A stretch of 64,000 nucleotides of DNA, from positions 57,188 to 121,187 of the forward strand of contig QAOA01001289.1 in NCBI GenBank assembly GCA_003255065.1. Reading direction: 5' to 3'. Source of the DNA: Cercis canadensis. Taxonomy: Eukaryota; Streptophyta; Magnoliopsida; Fabales; Fabaceae. The notes under the pieces were generated by a model, which saw only the letters and a program-made list of their open reading frames with translations, made no database searches and was not told where the DNA came from. The position numbers were made by a program, and so were the translations under genes. Shown here in pieces: positions 33,173 to 45,500 of the stretch; within the stretch, counting starts at the first letter, position 1; each line of letters starts with the position of its first letter.

Positions 33173-35972
33173 GTGCATTTCAATTTGATCTAGACAATCA
33201 AGATTTGGTATCGAGCAATAATTAAAATGCAAAAATAGTAAAAGAGGTAGAAATATGGATGAGAATTATCTAGAGTTTCCGATTTCACCATAGCTATTAT
33301 AAATTGTTATCCCTACTTCAGTAGTCAAGAATTATCTTTCCAATTGCTAGCCAAGAACCATAAACTATCCATTAGCCTTTCCGAAGATCAAACAAAAATA
33401 TTCTCAAATTATGAGCCCACTGTTGTGAAAAATCTAAACGCAAGTGTACTTTATCGTTTCCAAGTAATAAGATGAGATAGAGTATCGTTCCCACGAGGAC
33501 TAACGTATCAACTACTGAAATTGGGTTAATCTCAATTTTATCTAATCAATAAGTATTGCAGAATTTTCAAGAAAGAACTTTAAATAAGCTAAAAGTAAGC
33601 TAAGACAGTTAAAATGATGATTTAATCAAGAGAGAAATATCTAGGGCTTTTGATTTCACCATAGCTATTCCGATTTGCTATTCCTAATTCATTGATGCAA
33701 CAAGGGAACTGAAACTATTGTTTATTGATATCTAGCACTGAACTGACGTGCTGCTTTTATAGGTGCCTTACAAGTACACAAGCTACAGACTCTCTACTAA
33801 GGCTAATGTTGATAACAGTAAAAGAATAAATAAGATAACTAATGCTATTGTTGATAACAGTAAAAGAAATAATAAGATAACTACTGCAGAATATAAATAA
33901 TGCAGATAGCAGTAGAACTAGAGTCCTTGGTGCATACACCCACGTCCATGCATATCTATGCATTTTAAGTGTATCGTGGGTTGGGTCATTTGATCCTAGT
34001 GCTGACCCTTGGGCCCACCGTATAATTCATTGACCAAGAACAATATTCCTAATTGCTAGCCAAGAACCCTAAATTATTTATTAGCCTTTCCCAAGGTCAA
34101 ACAAAAATATCTCTAAGTTATGAACCCACGATATTCCTATGTGCATTGCGAATAACCTAGAAACTCACTGAATTTTACGGTTCTTTTTAATTGACTACAC
34201 AGGCCATAGAGGTATATTCTTATCCTACATGCAACCTATGTTCTTAATCCCTATGATCTTTAATTACAAATTATCTCACAGTCTCATTGTAATTATTTAA
34301 TCAACTAGTTGGTGATCAATCAATTAGAAGCATGAAGGCTTGAGAAGAAGAAGACAATTTAATAAAGGAGTTCTTGAATTAAAGAAATAGACAATAACAA
34401 ATCTTCCTAGCTAGGCTACATCATAGCCTTAGAAGGGAATTTAGTTCATAGCAAAAAGAAAGACCATAGTAAAGTAAAATTCAGTCATCATTCAAAGAGC
34501 AAAAGAATAAAAATTCTGTGATGTAATCCCAATCGGCTTCACAAATCTCCTCTTCAATCCTTATTTTTGCTCTCCATCTTGCCCCCAAAGAGTCCAAAAT
34601 TGAATCCCCTTAAGAATTCCTAAAATTTCCTATTTATACTTTCTCTAAAAGCCCTAAAGAAACTAAGAAAAAAAGAGCATGTGTTCAGAAAAATCGCACG
34701 GGCGCCGCGGCCCTGGATTTTGGGCACCGTGGCACTGAGTTGCTATCCAGCTTTGAAGTTTCTTGGTCCAGGGGCCACGGCATTGGGTTTTAGGCACCGC
34801 AGCTCTTGAATTTTGTCCTAAAAACTTCCCAATTCTTCATTCTAAACTATAAAACCTACAATTTAACATAAAACATCTCATTAGATGATGATTAATCTCA
34901 ATAAACAATCAAATAATTAAGTAAATGATATCTAAAAAGTGGATATAAAAGTCACTCAACACCCACTATATTCCTATGTGAATTACAAATAACCCAAAAA
35001 TTCATTTAGTTCTTTGGATCTCTTAATAGCTACATAAACCATCAGGGTATATTCTTATCTCTAATGCAATCTATCATCTTAATCCCTGTGATCTTAAATT
35101 ACAAATGATCTCTCAGTCTCATTGCAATTATTGATTACACTAATTAATGGCCAGTTAATTAGAGGCATAAAGAATTGAGAAGAAGATAACAATTGCTAAA
35201 GAAGTTCTAGAATTAAAGAACTATAGAATCACAAATCTTCCTAGCTAGGCTACATCATAGCCTTAGAAAGATAAATAAAGCATGATAGAATAAATTCTAG
35301 ACATGATTGAAAGGAAAAAGAATAAAACTCAATATTGAAGCTAAGAGTTGTTATCACCAATCATTGCTCCAATTCTTGCCTTGCTCTTGCTTGCTTTTAA
35401 AACGTTCAAACTAACTCCCTTTTTCAAAACCTAGTGTCCTATTTATATTTTTTCTTACAAAATCCTAACTAAACTTACGAAAATAAAAGTCACCACCTAT
35501 ACTCTGAGTTGGAGCATTGAGGCCCTTGATTTCAAGGGCCAAGGCGCTCTTGTAGAATTAGAAGTCACAAGCACTGAAGCCCTTGGCCTCTGGCTCGTAC
35601 CCTTGTTTCCAAGCTACAAGCGTTGAGGCTATTGTAATGAGGCACCACAATACTTTGCTACTGGAAGTTGGACTCATATGTGGGCAAATGGGTGCGGATG
35701 TGTTGCTCAACAGGCGCTTTGTTTTTGGAAAACCTCTTGGTGCACGTTGGTTGGAGCGCTGTAGCACTTGGAGTGAGGCACTAATGCCCTGAGTTGCTAC
35801 CTCATTGTTCCAAACTTTGCCATTTGTTCCCCTAAACCTCGAAATCTATATATCTTAGATCAAAACAACAAAGTTAACAAAAATACATTATTTAATATTG
35901 AAATTACTCAAGAAACAATACAAAACATTAAGCTAAAAGTACCAAAAAAGTGGATATAAAATCTACTCAACA
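33173..35972 (-). mobile_element. 3' LTR remnant of an Athila-like gypsy element, split by a solo LTR
   Basis: The LTR part consists of about 33173-33420 plus 34967-35972. On the minus strand it starts TGTTGAGTAGATTTTATATCC at 35972, directly after a polypurine tract, so it is the 3' LTR of an element whose internal region lies to the right. Its far end is truncated against the transporter relic. The 33421-34961 part is a later insertion of a related LTR. Both share GAATTATCT..CTAGCCAAGAACC, TTAGCCTTTCC and CACTATATTCCTATGTG-type blocks. Confidence 0.65.
33421..34961 (-). mobile_element. Nested solo LTR, 1,541 bp
   Basis: On the minus strand it starts TGTTGAGTGACTTTTATATC at 34961 and ends TTTTTCACAACA at 33421. 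A perfect 5-bp target duplication CCCAC lies at 33416-33420 and 34962-34966. It inserted into an LTR of the same wider family. The end near 33421 carries the AGTATCGTTCCCACGAGGAC block often seen near LTR ends of plant gypsy elements. GC-rich islands (GCGCCGCGGCCCTGG near 34702) interrupt the AT-rich body. Confidence 0.85.
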
Positions 35973-35988
35973 AATGCCCCCAAACTTG
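35973..35988 (-). other. Polypurine tract of the Athila-like element
   Basis: On the minus strand AAGTTTGGGGGCATT directly precedes the TGTTGAG start of the LTR ending at 35972. Confidence 0.7.
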
Positions 35989-36933
35989 ACATTTTTCTTG
36001 TTCTCAAGCAAAGAGAAAAAGAAAAGATTAAATATACTCTACAACTAAATGCAGAGTGAAAAATTAATCTACTAACCATACAAGCCTCAAAGATCTCTAA
36101 TAAGCACAACTCCTAGAAAAATTTCAAAATGTTACGAGTGTCTAAACTGTTAATCCAAGAATCAACCTTATCTTATTAACATTTCCTCTGTGTGTGTAAA
36201 TATAGCCCTTGCTTACCCTACTCTCTATACTTAAGTCAGATTATAGAAACAAGCTCACATATAATAGTCTCTAATTCAAGACAATATAAAATCTCATATG
36301 CTTGCTTTCATGTTAGTCTCCACTAATATAGGTAAATCAAAACAAAAGGGATTAAAAGGACTTTTTATTGGCTGATAATGTGAGGCTGGGTTAAAGGCAG
36401 GACAATAGATAAACATGTGGCTCAGGTCACCCATCACACAGTTTCAGTTTAGAACAATTCTCAAGAGCTTCCATCTTTTTCACTTCTAGCTCCCCCAAAC
36501 TTGTTTTCATCATTACTTTGCCATTCACTAATAAGATTTATTTCTTCTCTTTTGGGTTACTACACCCCATGCTCTATAAAATAGTCTTTTTTTTTTTTTT
36601 TCCATTTCATAATTGTATTTTCTTTACATTGCAAATACTTTCTTTTCAGCAGGGATGTTGAAATTTACTTTCCATTGCTTTTATGGCAATTGCATTGACA
36701 TTTTTCTTTCCTTTACTCCACACATCCTTCCTTTTATTTTCTAGCTTTAGATACTCTTAAAATTGAATATGAGCTTAAGATGAGAGGTACAAATAAAGAG
36801 ATAAATCCAATGGCTAGGAGCAATGTAGGTGACAAAAAAAAAAAAAGCTAGTTCAAGCTCAATGAGGTATGCTAGGGATAAAACATCATTCATAGGAATA
36901 GCTAGAAAGGTCAAATTGAACAACAATGGCCCA

Positions 36934-37646
36934 TATCATATTCCTAATATTGCACAGCCTAGGATTTCGCCTCGATTTTCAATCAAACAAGTTCTAGTAT
37001 TCTGTGAGATTTTTGAAATGACTAAGCTCACATAATTATCTCTAAGCATGCAGATTTCAAGCAAACAGGGCTATGTGCTCAGTAATTCAGGAAATTCCAA
37101 TTAGATTAGTATTAACACAGGAGTTAATTAGAAACAAAAACACATCATCTATCATTTTTCTAGAACTGTAATCAGGGAAAATCAGTTTTATCATAGGCCC
37201 AAGGTTTTTAATCAAAATTTCTCACTCAAGAATCCTACTGTACAACCTAAAGAAAACAGGAAATAACATAATTTCTACCTAGAAAAACCNTATCATATTC
37301 CTAATATTGCACAGCCTAGGATTTCGCCTCGATTTTCAATCAAACAAGTTCTAGTATTCTGTAAGATTTTTGAAATGACTAAGCTCACATAATCATCTCT
37401 AAGCATGCAGATTTCAAGCAAACAAGGCTATGTGCTCAGTAATTCAAGAAATTCCAATTAGATTAGTATTAACACAGGAGTTAATTAGAAACAAAAACAC
37501 ATCATCTATCATTTTTCTAGAACTGTAATCAGGGAAAATCAGTTTTATCATAGGCCCAAGGTTTTTAATCAAAATTTCTCACTCAAGAATCCTACTGTAC
37601 AACCTAAAGAAAACAGGAAATAACATAATTTCTACCTAGAAAAACC
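36934..37646. repeat. Direct duplication around a single N
   Basis: 36934-37289 and 37291-37646 are almost identical 356-bp segments meeting at the N at 37290. Probably unmerged contig ends within the non-coding 3' part of the retroelement. Confidence 0.8.
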
Positions 37647-37793
37647 ATAAAGATACCCACTAATTTAGACACATATTAGCATAACCAAAAAAAAAATTAT
37701 TTTCCACCCCCAAACTTAAGGGAAACATTGTTCTCAATGATGAAATAAGGAAATAAACAAGAGAGTTTAGAACTTCCCTGAGATGGTGGTGGT

Positions 37794-38922
37794 TCACTCA
37801 TCATCATCATCAATAGTGCCCCGTGGAGCTAATGGATTGAATGGAATCACTAGTGCAATAGGAAAAACAAGTTGAGTAGTCCCCGGAGTAAGAATGCCCT
37901 GGTTCAGGAGTTGGGTGAGAGCCTGTGTCATAGTTGCATTATGTGCTAACTAATGTTGCATGAAGACGCCGAGCTATTGGTTTTGCACTTGAAGAGTATT
38001 GTTGATGTTGTTAATGTCTGCCTCAATCTTATCAAACCACTTAGCGACAGAAAGAGGATAACATAGTTGGGTTGATTGGGAGGAACTAGCTGCTTCAGTT
38101 CCTCATGAGCGTGATGCCGACCTAAAACTCTTAAAAGAGTTAATGATGTTGTCATCAATGGCATTTTTGGGTTGAAGAAGTTCTTCATTTGGGTTCCATG
38201 TGACTCTAGTTACTTGACAGAGTTCAGTGATCAAGGAGGGATGCCCTAACCCGTCAGTAGTTGCCCCTTTTAGAATCTCTAAGATATTTTCGTGGATGAT
38301 CCTACCCATATCGATGGGCATGCTGGTGATGATGGTGTATAATAGTAGAACATGATCTGTCATGACATCACTTAGATGTGTCACTAGCATTAGTTTCCCA
38401 GCTATGAAACTAAGCCAGGCTTTTCCCTCCAAATGAAGAATATCTTATTTAATTGAAATGGTGTGGTTGCCAGACATCTTCCATTCTACCCTCGGGCGAC
38501 AAATGGCAAACAAAATTGCATCTAGATCAACTTCATCCTATGTAATGAGTGCATTATATTCATTGTCCTTTATGTCTGATAGTTTATAAATTTGATTTAT
38601 TGTGGTCTGGCCAAAAGGAACATACTTGCCTCTGACAAATACCTTGTCATTCTCACTCTCCATTGCATTTGCATAGAATTCCCACAACAATGGCACCACG
38701 GCTGGTTCAGGTTGTTGAACAAAGTGTCCCCATTTTCTTTTCACAATCTGATTAGTTATGTTGGCATTATAGCTGTCACGAGATGGTTGGAGACCCCGTT
38801 CTGGCACTAAAGTGCGCTAGACTACAGAAGCCTGAAACCCTACATAACTGACAAACCAACGCTTATCAAAGGTGTTGTGAGGAGGAGGCTGCTTTAAAAG
38901 TCTTCTATTTTTTGGTTGGCAT
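37794..38922 (-). pseudogene. Athila-type extra ORF (putative plant transposon protein domain)
   Basis: One frame can be followed on the minus strand from about 38830 down to the TGA at about 37795. MPERGLQPSRD, KRKWGHFVQQPEPAVVPLLW, FVRGKYVPFG then LSFIAGKLMLVTHLSD, DHVLLLYTIITSMPID and HPSLITELCQ resemble the domain found in the third ORF of Athila-like gypsy elements, sometimes called env-like and annotated as a putative plant transposon protein. In-frame stops lie near 38535 and 38445, and the N-terminal portion between 38922 and 38830 needs a frame change. The C-terminal part is Gln/Asn-rich and ends in a run of Asp. It lies 1.8 kb from the PPT, the expected place. No function is known. 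Confidence 0.7.
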
Positions 38923-39729
38923 GGTATAAGTAAGAGGCACCTCAATTTGTAACAAGAAATCAAAGCAACACCAAGTGGGGAAACTAACAAGCACTAGAAA
39001 GAATTTTACTTGTCTCACTATGTGCTTTCAAAATGGCATAAAAGCTGCCTATGTGGTGAGCACACACCAAATAACCAAAGCAAAATTGACATGCAATGTG
39101 TGGCTAAGTTAGAGAACACTTGCCCAAGCAATGAAAGCTCTGGAGGGATTTGGAACAACCTCTATCAAGAAGTAATACACTTAATTTAAGTAGAGAAATG
39201 ACCAAATGAAGCTTGTGTGGGCATTTTCAAGGCACCTGTTGAATGGAAATTTCTTTCAAGCATTTCATCAACCACTTGGTAGGAACCTTGAAGGAAGTTA
39301 AATGTCTATCACCACCTTAGTAGGATTTCAACTCCAAATGGCCAACAAGTCTCCAAGGCAAGAGAAACACAAAATAAAAAAAAAATAAAAAATAAAAACT
39401 AGAGAAAAGGAAGAAAAACATTAGTGGACTATGGGTAGCACTTAAAGATCAATTATGGAGAATATAAATGGAGAAAAGACCATACCCAATTGTGCCCAAT
39501 GGAGATCTGATTTTTGCTTCTTGAATCCTTCCTTGTAGGTGTAGAATGGTGTATTGAAGGAAGGTGTGTAATGGGTGCTTGATGCGTTGCAAGCTTGTTG
39601 TGTATGGAAGGTGGAAGTTCAAGTGCAAGAAGGAAATCATAAGAAATAGGGGAGCCAATTTAGGAGGGGTGACCAAATGGGGAGAGAGGATTTTTTATAC
39701 CCCAAAACACAAGTTTTGACTTTAGTGGG
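38923..39729. other. Retroelement-derived DNA without recognisable coding
   Basis: No pol domains were found, so the internal region of the Athila-like element has been lost or truncated here. It ends at the start of another LTR family at 39730. Confidence 0.4.
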
Positions 39730-40110
39730 TATAGACATTATATTTTGTCCGGGTGTTTTTTTGTGACATAAAAAAAATGATTTTCAAAAAGATGTAAGTC
39801 CTTCATTTTTTATTATTGCTTTTATAATTAGGCCTTTGTAATAAAGCAAATCCTAGGCTTAATTCATTGTTAATCTAGCACACTTATTTTAAATTTTTGT
39901 AAATAATAAATAAATCAAAATATTAGAAAAAGAATTTTGTAAATAGATTTTTGTGTCACTAGATCTAAAAGCACTAATAGGAAAGCAAGGAATAGATTTC
40001 CTCCTCTCTCCATTGGTCCAAGTCTATACATTATCTTCATTTAGTAAATAACTAAAACAAAAAAGAGAAAAGACCAATTAAAATTAAAATTAATATATTT
40101 AAAATACTTA
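39730..40110 (+). mobile_element. Large-LTR fragment
   Basis: It starts TATAGACATTATATTTTGTC, followed by TTGTAATAAAGCAAATCCTAGG and ATTTCCTCCTCTCTCCATTG, the same order as 54237 and 1-2020 (reverse). The end could not be fixed; the match fades after about 40110. Confidence 0.5.
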
Positions 40111-40959
40111 TAAATCTTTTTTACAAACTTGGTTAGGTAACAAATGAACTAACATCAAAGATAAATTGTTTGATAAATGCTCTAAAATTTTATTAACCCA
40201 ATTAAATGTAATAAGAAAAACAAAAACAAAGCTAACATATGATGGATGTAGAGTTAGGCTAAACAAAAATTTCTACTAAGTTGCGCCCACAAATAGAACC
40301 ATCACTCTACCTATACCCATATGCAAAACCTGAAATAAATGTCACATTACATACAACTATTTTCCCCAAAATGAATACAAGAGTCAACATTGTCATACAA
40401 ACTCCTTGTAACTTAGCTATATACAAATGATATATATATAAAGAAAAATGCCTAGTTGCACATCACATAGGTGTGCACAGTGCAATATCAAAGTTGTTGA
40501 CTAAAGTTTTAAGGGCATCCTGTAAAAGTTTTTTTTACTAATTACACATTACTTCACACTACTTCATACTACACATTTGGAAACATTATAAACTAGATTA
40601 GATATTATATTTCATATTAATGTGTAACCAATGCTTGGTAGGTTAATTTAGTAACCACTGCTTGTTAATTTTGTCCAACACTAGACTAAAGCAGAGCTAG
40701 AGGCTAGAGGTACAAATGGATAATAATTTAATAAAGAAAGCTTAGACAAGAGAGGGATAACGAATCTACCTTAATGAGCTATAAATCAAAAAACTGAACC
40801 AATAGGATGAAAGTTGAGGTAGACCGCCGGAAAACCCAACCACCACTGCCAAGAATGGTGCAAAAATGCCTTAGGCCAACAGGGAAGAGAGAAGAGAGAG
40901 AAAAACTTCAAAATGTTGAAAATGGAGAATGGCAACCGCGGGTTCGCGAGGAAGAAGAA
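40111..40959. other. Intergenic DNA, no gene seen
   Basis: Nothing recognisable. The expansin/oxygenase duplicated block begins at its right end. Confidence 0.4.
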
Positions 40960-41171
40960 AAACATTAATCCAGATTTAGCCAAAAACGGTGAACAATTTT
41001 TGGAATGCTATGGGAAAATTATGGGTGAACTTAGAATGCCAGAGAAAAACGATTTGAGAGTAAAATTAAAGGAAAAATAATCAAAATGTGAAGATGGGTA
41101 GCAGAGAAAAGAGCAGAACAGGGGATGAGTTGCAGAAGAAGGTGAAGAAAAACAGAGAGAACAAAGGGTAG

Positions 41172-41314
41172 CCATTGTTCCAGAGGAAATCGCTGCGGCC
41201 ATAGAAAGTAGCATGGGCACTCTGCCATGGGCCACCAGTGTTAGACTCCAACGATTCGAGCGGTGGTGGCACAAAAGGAGAGAACAATGAGGCAATGCAG
41301 AGAAGAGCAGCCAT
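41172..41314 (-). pseudogene. Alpha-expansin first exon relic, copy A
   Basis: From the ATG at 41314: a signal peptide (MAALLCIASLFSPF) followed by GGPWQSAHATFYGRSD, the mature N-terminus of alpha-expansins (normally ...HATFYGGSDASGTMG at the end of exon 1). A 1-base insertion follows GRSD, so SSGTM is out of frame. No second exon is present, because the duplicated block starts inside the former first intron. Expansins loosen cell walls; this relic cannot. Confidence 0.75.
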
Positions 41315-42202
41315 TACTCCTGAATCTAGGGACAGCAAGAGTGGAAGTCAGAGAGAGAATGGAAGAAGAAAGTTTTGGAATTTTTCCAATTGGTATATAT
41401 AAATGTGACATATATGAAAATTGCCAAAGAGAAAGTTTTGGAATTTTTCCAATTGGTACTATAAACACTATTTAAGATGGTAGTTATGTAAATAGCAAGT
41501 AGCAAAATGGAAATAACCTCAAGCAACGGTCATTCAACACTTATATGTCAACTCTATCTAATAAACTAATTGGCACGCAACAACCTCTCCCTCTTTAAAG
41601 TACACATGAATTTTATGAGAATATGTCCACGTCAATTGCTTTAAAGGGTGGGTCGAGGATTCACACTAGTGTATGAAAGTCAGAGTGAGAGAGAGAGAGA
41701 GAGAAACAGAGCAAATGGATGATGAAACCATGAGAAAAAAAATATAATTAGCAATGGACTAACATAAGCAAAACAAACTTATTACTCTTTGCATTATGGT
41801 CTTGAATTCTCTTACCAAAGAAAGCACAATTTACATTATTATCTTTACTCTCTTATTAAGAAAGCATGCACTGATAGTAACTTTTCATGTTTGATTTCAT
41901 TTTTCATTTTTTTTTGTTACATAAAAACATAATGCAGTTAAAAGAGAAAATGGGAGTACAAGAAAAGGATTCAACTCTTACATCAAATACCCTAGTTCTC
42001 ATGACTATGTGAGATGCCATTAAACACATAGGTCATTCAAAATAACTTTTCATCTAATAGCAAGATATTGCAACAAAATGTAACTGACCCAAGCATCAAT
42101 CCAAGAACTCCAATAGTGATATATCTTAGATACAATTTATTAAATTCAACACAGTCCAAGTATTAACCACTCATTTCTAATATAGCCATCATCATGTTTT
42201 GT

Positions 42203-44429
42203 TTAAGGAGTCTCCTTATTGGAAATGCGAACATGATCCAAGATATATTTTCCAGCAAGTGAGTTACTTTGGTGAAGTTCATAGTATTCCTTCATTGTTA
42301 AAGCAACAAAGGCTGGTGGGTGGCTTTCATCCAAAAGCTCTGGTGCGGGGCTGACGATCTTGTCTAGTGATGGCCCATTTGTGCTCACTAGTGATATTCT
42401 CGTAGTATTGGAAGTGTGCCATACCCTATGCACATTGCTCTTATACTTCCCATTTGTCAGAATCTAAACGAAACAACAAAGAACTAATTAATGAGTTGGT
42501 TTGAAAGAGAACAAATCTTAGAACATATAGGATTATATATAGTTGCATGAAACTCTGTTTATTTGATTCTAATTAAATTCAAGAGTAAAATATATTTTTA
42601 GTACTTGAATTATTGATCAACTGTTACTTTAATTCTTAATTTATTTTTGTGTCACTTTAATTCTCAAATTATCATTCTATCAACCAAATTAAAGTGACAA
42701 TTGATCAATAATTCAAGAACTAAAAAATATTTTACTCTAAATTCAAATATATTACCATATGTGTGTATCGGTATAAAAAGGTGTACACTTTCAAGTGTGC
42801 AAGTGAGACTGTTCTTAATTATAATACTGCTAGAGGCTGGAAATTCAACAAGAAAGGGAGAGAAGCACCTCAAGTTGATCACACGTGTTCACCATAACAG
42901 CATTGGGAGGAGGACAAAGTTTAACCCAATTGCCATTATGCAAAGTTTGAAGGCCACTAATTCCATTATCCGTGACTATGGTCAGCAAACCATGATCTGA
43001 GTGAGCAGGAGCCCCTGATGCAAGTTCTGGCTTTGGACATGGCATGTAACATTGTGAAACAAAGCGCTGAAAGCTTGAGTCAAGATCCATTGCCTTGCTT
43101 ATGTAGTTTGGTTCTAATCCCAAGCCTTCTGACACTCCTTTGAGCAGTTCTGTTATGATTTCTCGTACTCTTCTGCAATACTCAAATGCAGTATCTCTGT
43201 AGCAACAAGAATTGAAATTAAGAAATTGTTATTTTTTTCTAATTTTAATAAGTTTAGGATGAAGGGAAATTATTCATTGTAAATTTAAGGAATGTCATAT
43301 GTCTCAACAAGAGCTTATAGTAATATTTATATATCGTCTACCAAAAAGGTATTAGTGTAGTAACCACTTGAAATTCAAAATTCAAGTGGTTACAACATCT
43401 ACAAGACTACAATCGACCATCCCAATCCAATACCATTCTTGTTATATTTGTTATTGTTGTTGTACTTCACAAATATAGGCTGTCACAAAGGATTTAATTT
43501 AAATGTATACAACTCTATCCTATAAAACACTAGAGTTCCTCCTGTATATATGCAAACATTATCAATGAAATTATAATGACCTTTTCCACAATTCTGTAAG
43601 TTATTATAGAAGGGACTGCTAACAATAGGAATCAAACCTAGACATTACAGGTAAAGTGCTTCAATCTTTGTTAAATGGACTAACTCCCATTGGCGAAATA
43701 AAAAAACTGTGATTGTTATTATTCTAAAAGTATCAGTGGTGCAATAGATAATAATGCAGTGTAATCCAAAATTATGATGTAAAAGTTTCAAGTTTAATTT
43801 TCATATAATTTTTTTTTCTTACATGCTAGCTACTCTATATTATCAAATTAACCTAGATCTAGAAAAAATAGATTTACCTATACCCAGCCGGTTTATCGGG
43901 GAAGTGGAACTCTGGATGAGCAATAAGTTTAATATATGCCGTAGAGATACTCCTCCCTGCGCCATTATTTACGCTCCTAGTGCCACACCTCACAGGATCC
44001 ATCACATGCTTCCCTTGGAATTTTCCCTTTTCCTCTTCTGGCAGATTGAAAATTTGTTCTACACATTCAAGCATGCTCTTCTTCAGGCTCTCTGGGATAC
44101 CATGATTGATCAACTGTGACTCATCAACTTTAATTGTTAGTCTAGTCCATTCAAAACAATATGTGTTCAAGCAAACACTTTTGGTAAGAAAAAAATATCT
44201 AGCTAAGTTGCATAATATAGCTTTATACCAAGAAAAAGCCCCATTGGTCACAAGCTTTGCCAAGATCTTTGATGGCTCTGGACCTTTCTTCGGGGTTGCT
44301 GGAGGTGAGGAAAGAGAAGTCAATGACAGGAATGGTATGATCTTCAGTTATTTCTAGATGCTCATAATATGAGTCTATTAGCGTAGATTTTGGTGTGAAT
44401 TCTCTAGCAATGGCAGCTGCTGGAGCCAT
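42203..44429 (-). CDS. 2-oxoglutarate/Fe(II)-dependent dioxygenase, intact
   Basis: Four exons: 44429-44229, 44113-43878, 43196-42869, 42463-42203, with GT/AG introns and a total of 341 codons. The start MAPAAAIAREFTPKS is preceded by a TATA box 93 bp upstream. The N-terminal DIOX_N region has IPVIDFSFL and WGFFLLINHGIP (residues 35-74). The catalytic DSBH core has the Fe(II) triad H211, D213 (AHSDHGLLTI) and H267, and the 2-oxoglutarate-binding R277-x-S279 (RISLVST). It resembles the plant DOXC group annotated as 2-ODD 19-like or flavanone 3-dioxygenase-like. The substrate cannot be told from sequence. Predicted cytosolic, no targeting peptide. Intron 3 contains a MITE (42583-42737). The segment GTRSVNNGAGRSISTAY aligns less well with relatives than the rest. 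Relics of the same gene lie at 51895, 57552 and the window edge. Confidence 0.93.
42583..42737. mobile_element. 155-bp Mutator-like MITE in dioxygenase intron 3
   Basis: A palindromic element with ends GAGTAAAATATATTTTTAG and its near reverse complement CTAAAAAATATTTTACTC. A perfect 9-bp target duplication TAAATTCAA lies at 42574-42582 and 42738-42746. The same element is at the same place in the pseudogene copy (58058-58214), so it inserted before the block was duplicated. A related truncated piece is at 52612-52735. Confidence 0.8.
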
Positions 44430-44521
44430 GGATTGGTATCAGAGGTAGTTATACTGATAAAGACAGAGAAGAAAGGGGGTGTGAAATAATTGGAATAGTG
44501 AAACTGACGATCAATAAAGCT

Positions 44522-44530
44522 GTATATATA
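44522..44530 (-). promoter_or_regulatory. TATA box of the dioxygenase
   Basis: On the minus strand CTATATATACAGC lies 93 bp upstream of the ATG at 44429, a standard plant spacing with a short 5' untranslated region. Confidence 0.65.
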
Positions 44531-44598
44531 GTGAAGGGGTAAGAAGAAAAAATGTATTCAAATGTCTGCATAAAATCAATAATTGGTATTTATTTTAT

Positions 44599-44860
44599 GA
44601 GTAAAATACATTTTTTGTCATTAAATTATTTTTTAAATATCACTTTAGTCCTTAATTTATTTTTTATATCACTCTAATTTTTAAATAATCACATTATCCA
44701 TCAAATCAATCATATGTAGCACCAAAATTAATCACTTAAATTGTTGATTTAGTGGGCAGAATGATTATTTGAGAGTTAAATTAACACTAAAAATAAATTA
44801 AAAATTAAATAACATTTGAAATATAATTTTGGAGCCAAAAAGGTATTTAACTCTTTACTC
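44599..44860. mobile_element. MITE-like element upstream of the dioxygenase
   Basis: About 262 bp starting GAGTAAAATACATTTTTTG and ending TTTACTC, with partly complementary arms like the intron MITE but longer. No clear target duplication. It begins about 70 bp upstream of the TATA box and could affect the promoter. Confidence 0.5.
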
Positions 44861-45029
44861 TAAAATATATAGCATTCTGTGCTCCGGACCTATTAACGCC
44901 ACAAATAATTGAACTTTAAGATAATATGGAAGAGTCAGGACAAATATTTATTTGATTCTAGGATGAAAGTTTTCATACTTGAATGAAGGAGTATTTTATT
45001 GTTTTGTTATAAAAAAAAAAAAAAAAGTC

Positions 45030-45500
45030 ACAGCTTTCTTTTCTCGTGGCTAATAATTAAACCGATGCTTTGGCACGTTAAGCAAACTTTGCAGATGTGC
45101 TTGAATAATATACTGCTGATTGATTTTGATAAATCAGTTCTTTTCTCAAGGAAGGCATAGAGTCTCCCTTCATAATCAATAAAAAAAAATGGCAAATGGT
45201 AGGTTACTAAAAGTTGCGCGTAATCAAAAAGATTTGACTGAATAGATATATACATAATTTATGGAGCATGTGAGCACCTTTATTTATTTATTTTTCTAGT
45301 AGATAGGAGAGTTAGCACTTTGTGTTGAAAAGATTAGGAGAAGGGGTTGTTAGGAACAGAGTCTTTGGCTGGTTAACCTCAAAAAAGCACAATTCACACT
45401 ACCAGCACAACCCAAAACACATACACAGGAGACGGGGATATCAGGCATAAGAGGAGACGGGGTCGAACACTCCCACAATCAACTATTTGTGCTTGTTTGG
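45030..45500. repeat. Direct repeat, first copy
   Basis: GCTAATAATTAAACCGATGC, ATGCTTTGGCACGT, AAATCAGTTCTTTTC, GATTTGACTGAA and TAGTAGATAGGAGAGTTAGC occur in the same order at 47075-47570. Several hundred bases are shared with substitutions and indels. No coding sequence in either copy. Confidence 0.7.

Larger units (their letters stand above)
40960..43215. repeat. Duplicated block A (expansin relic plus oxygenase 3' half)
   Basis: Matches 53375-54236 plus 57206-58870 in the same orientation, including both intergenic DNA and coding sequence. The match starts at TTAATCCAGATTTAGCC. The second copy is interrupted by a 2,969-bp insertion at 54237. Part of the block is also present at 63540-64000. 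Confidence 0.85.

Noticed and set aside
44599-44860. Considered as a regular member of the 155-bp MITE family
   Set aside because: Ends are similar but length, centre and lack of a 9-bp target repeat differ; kept only as MITE-like.
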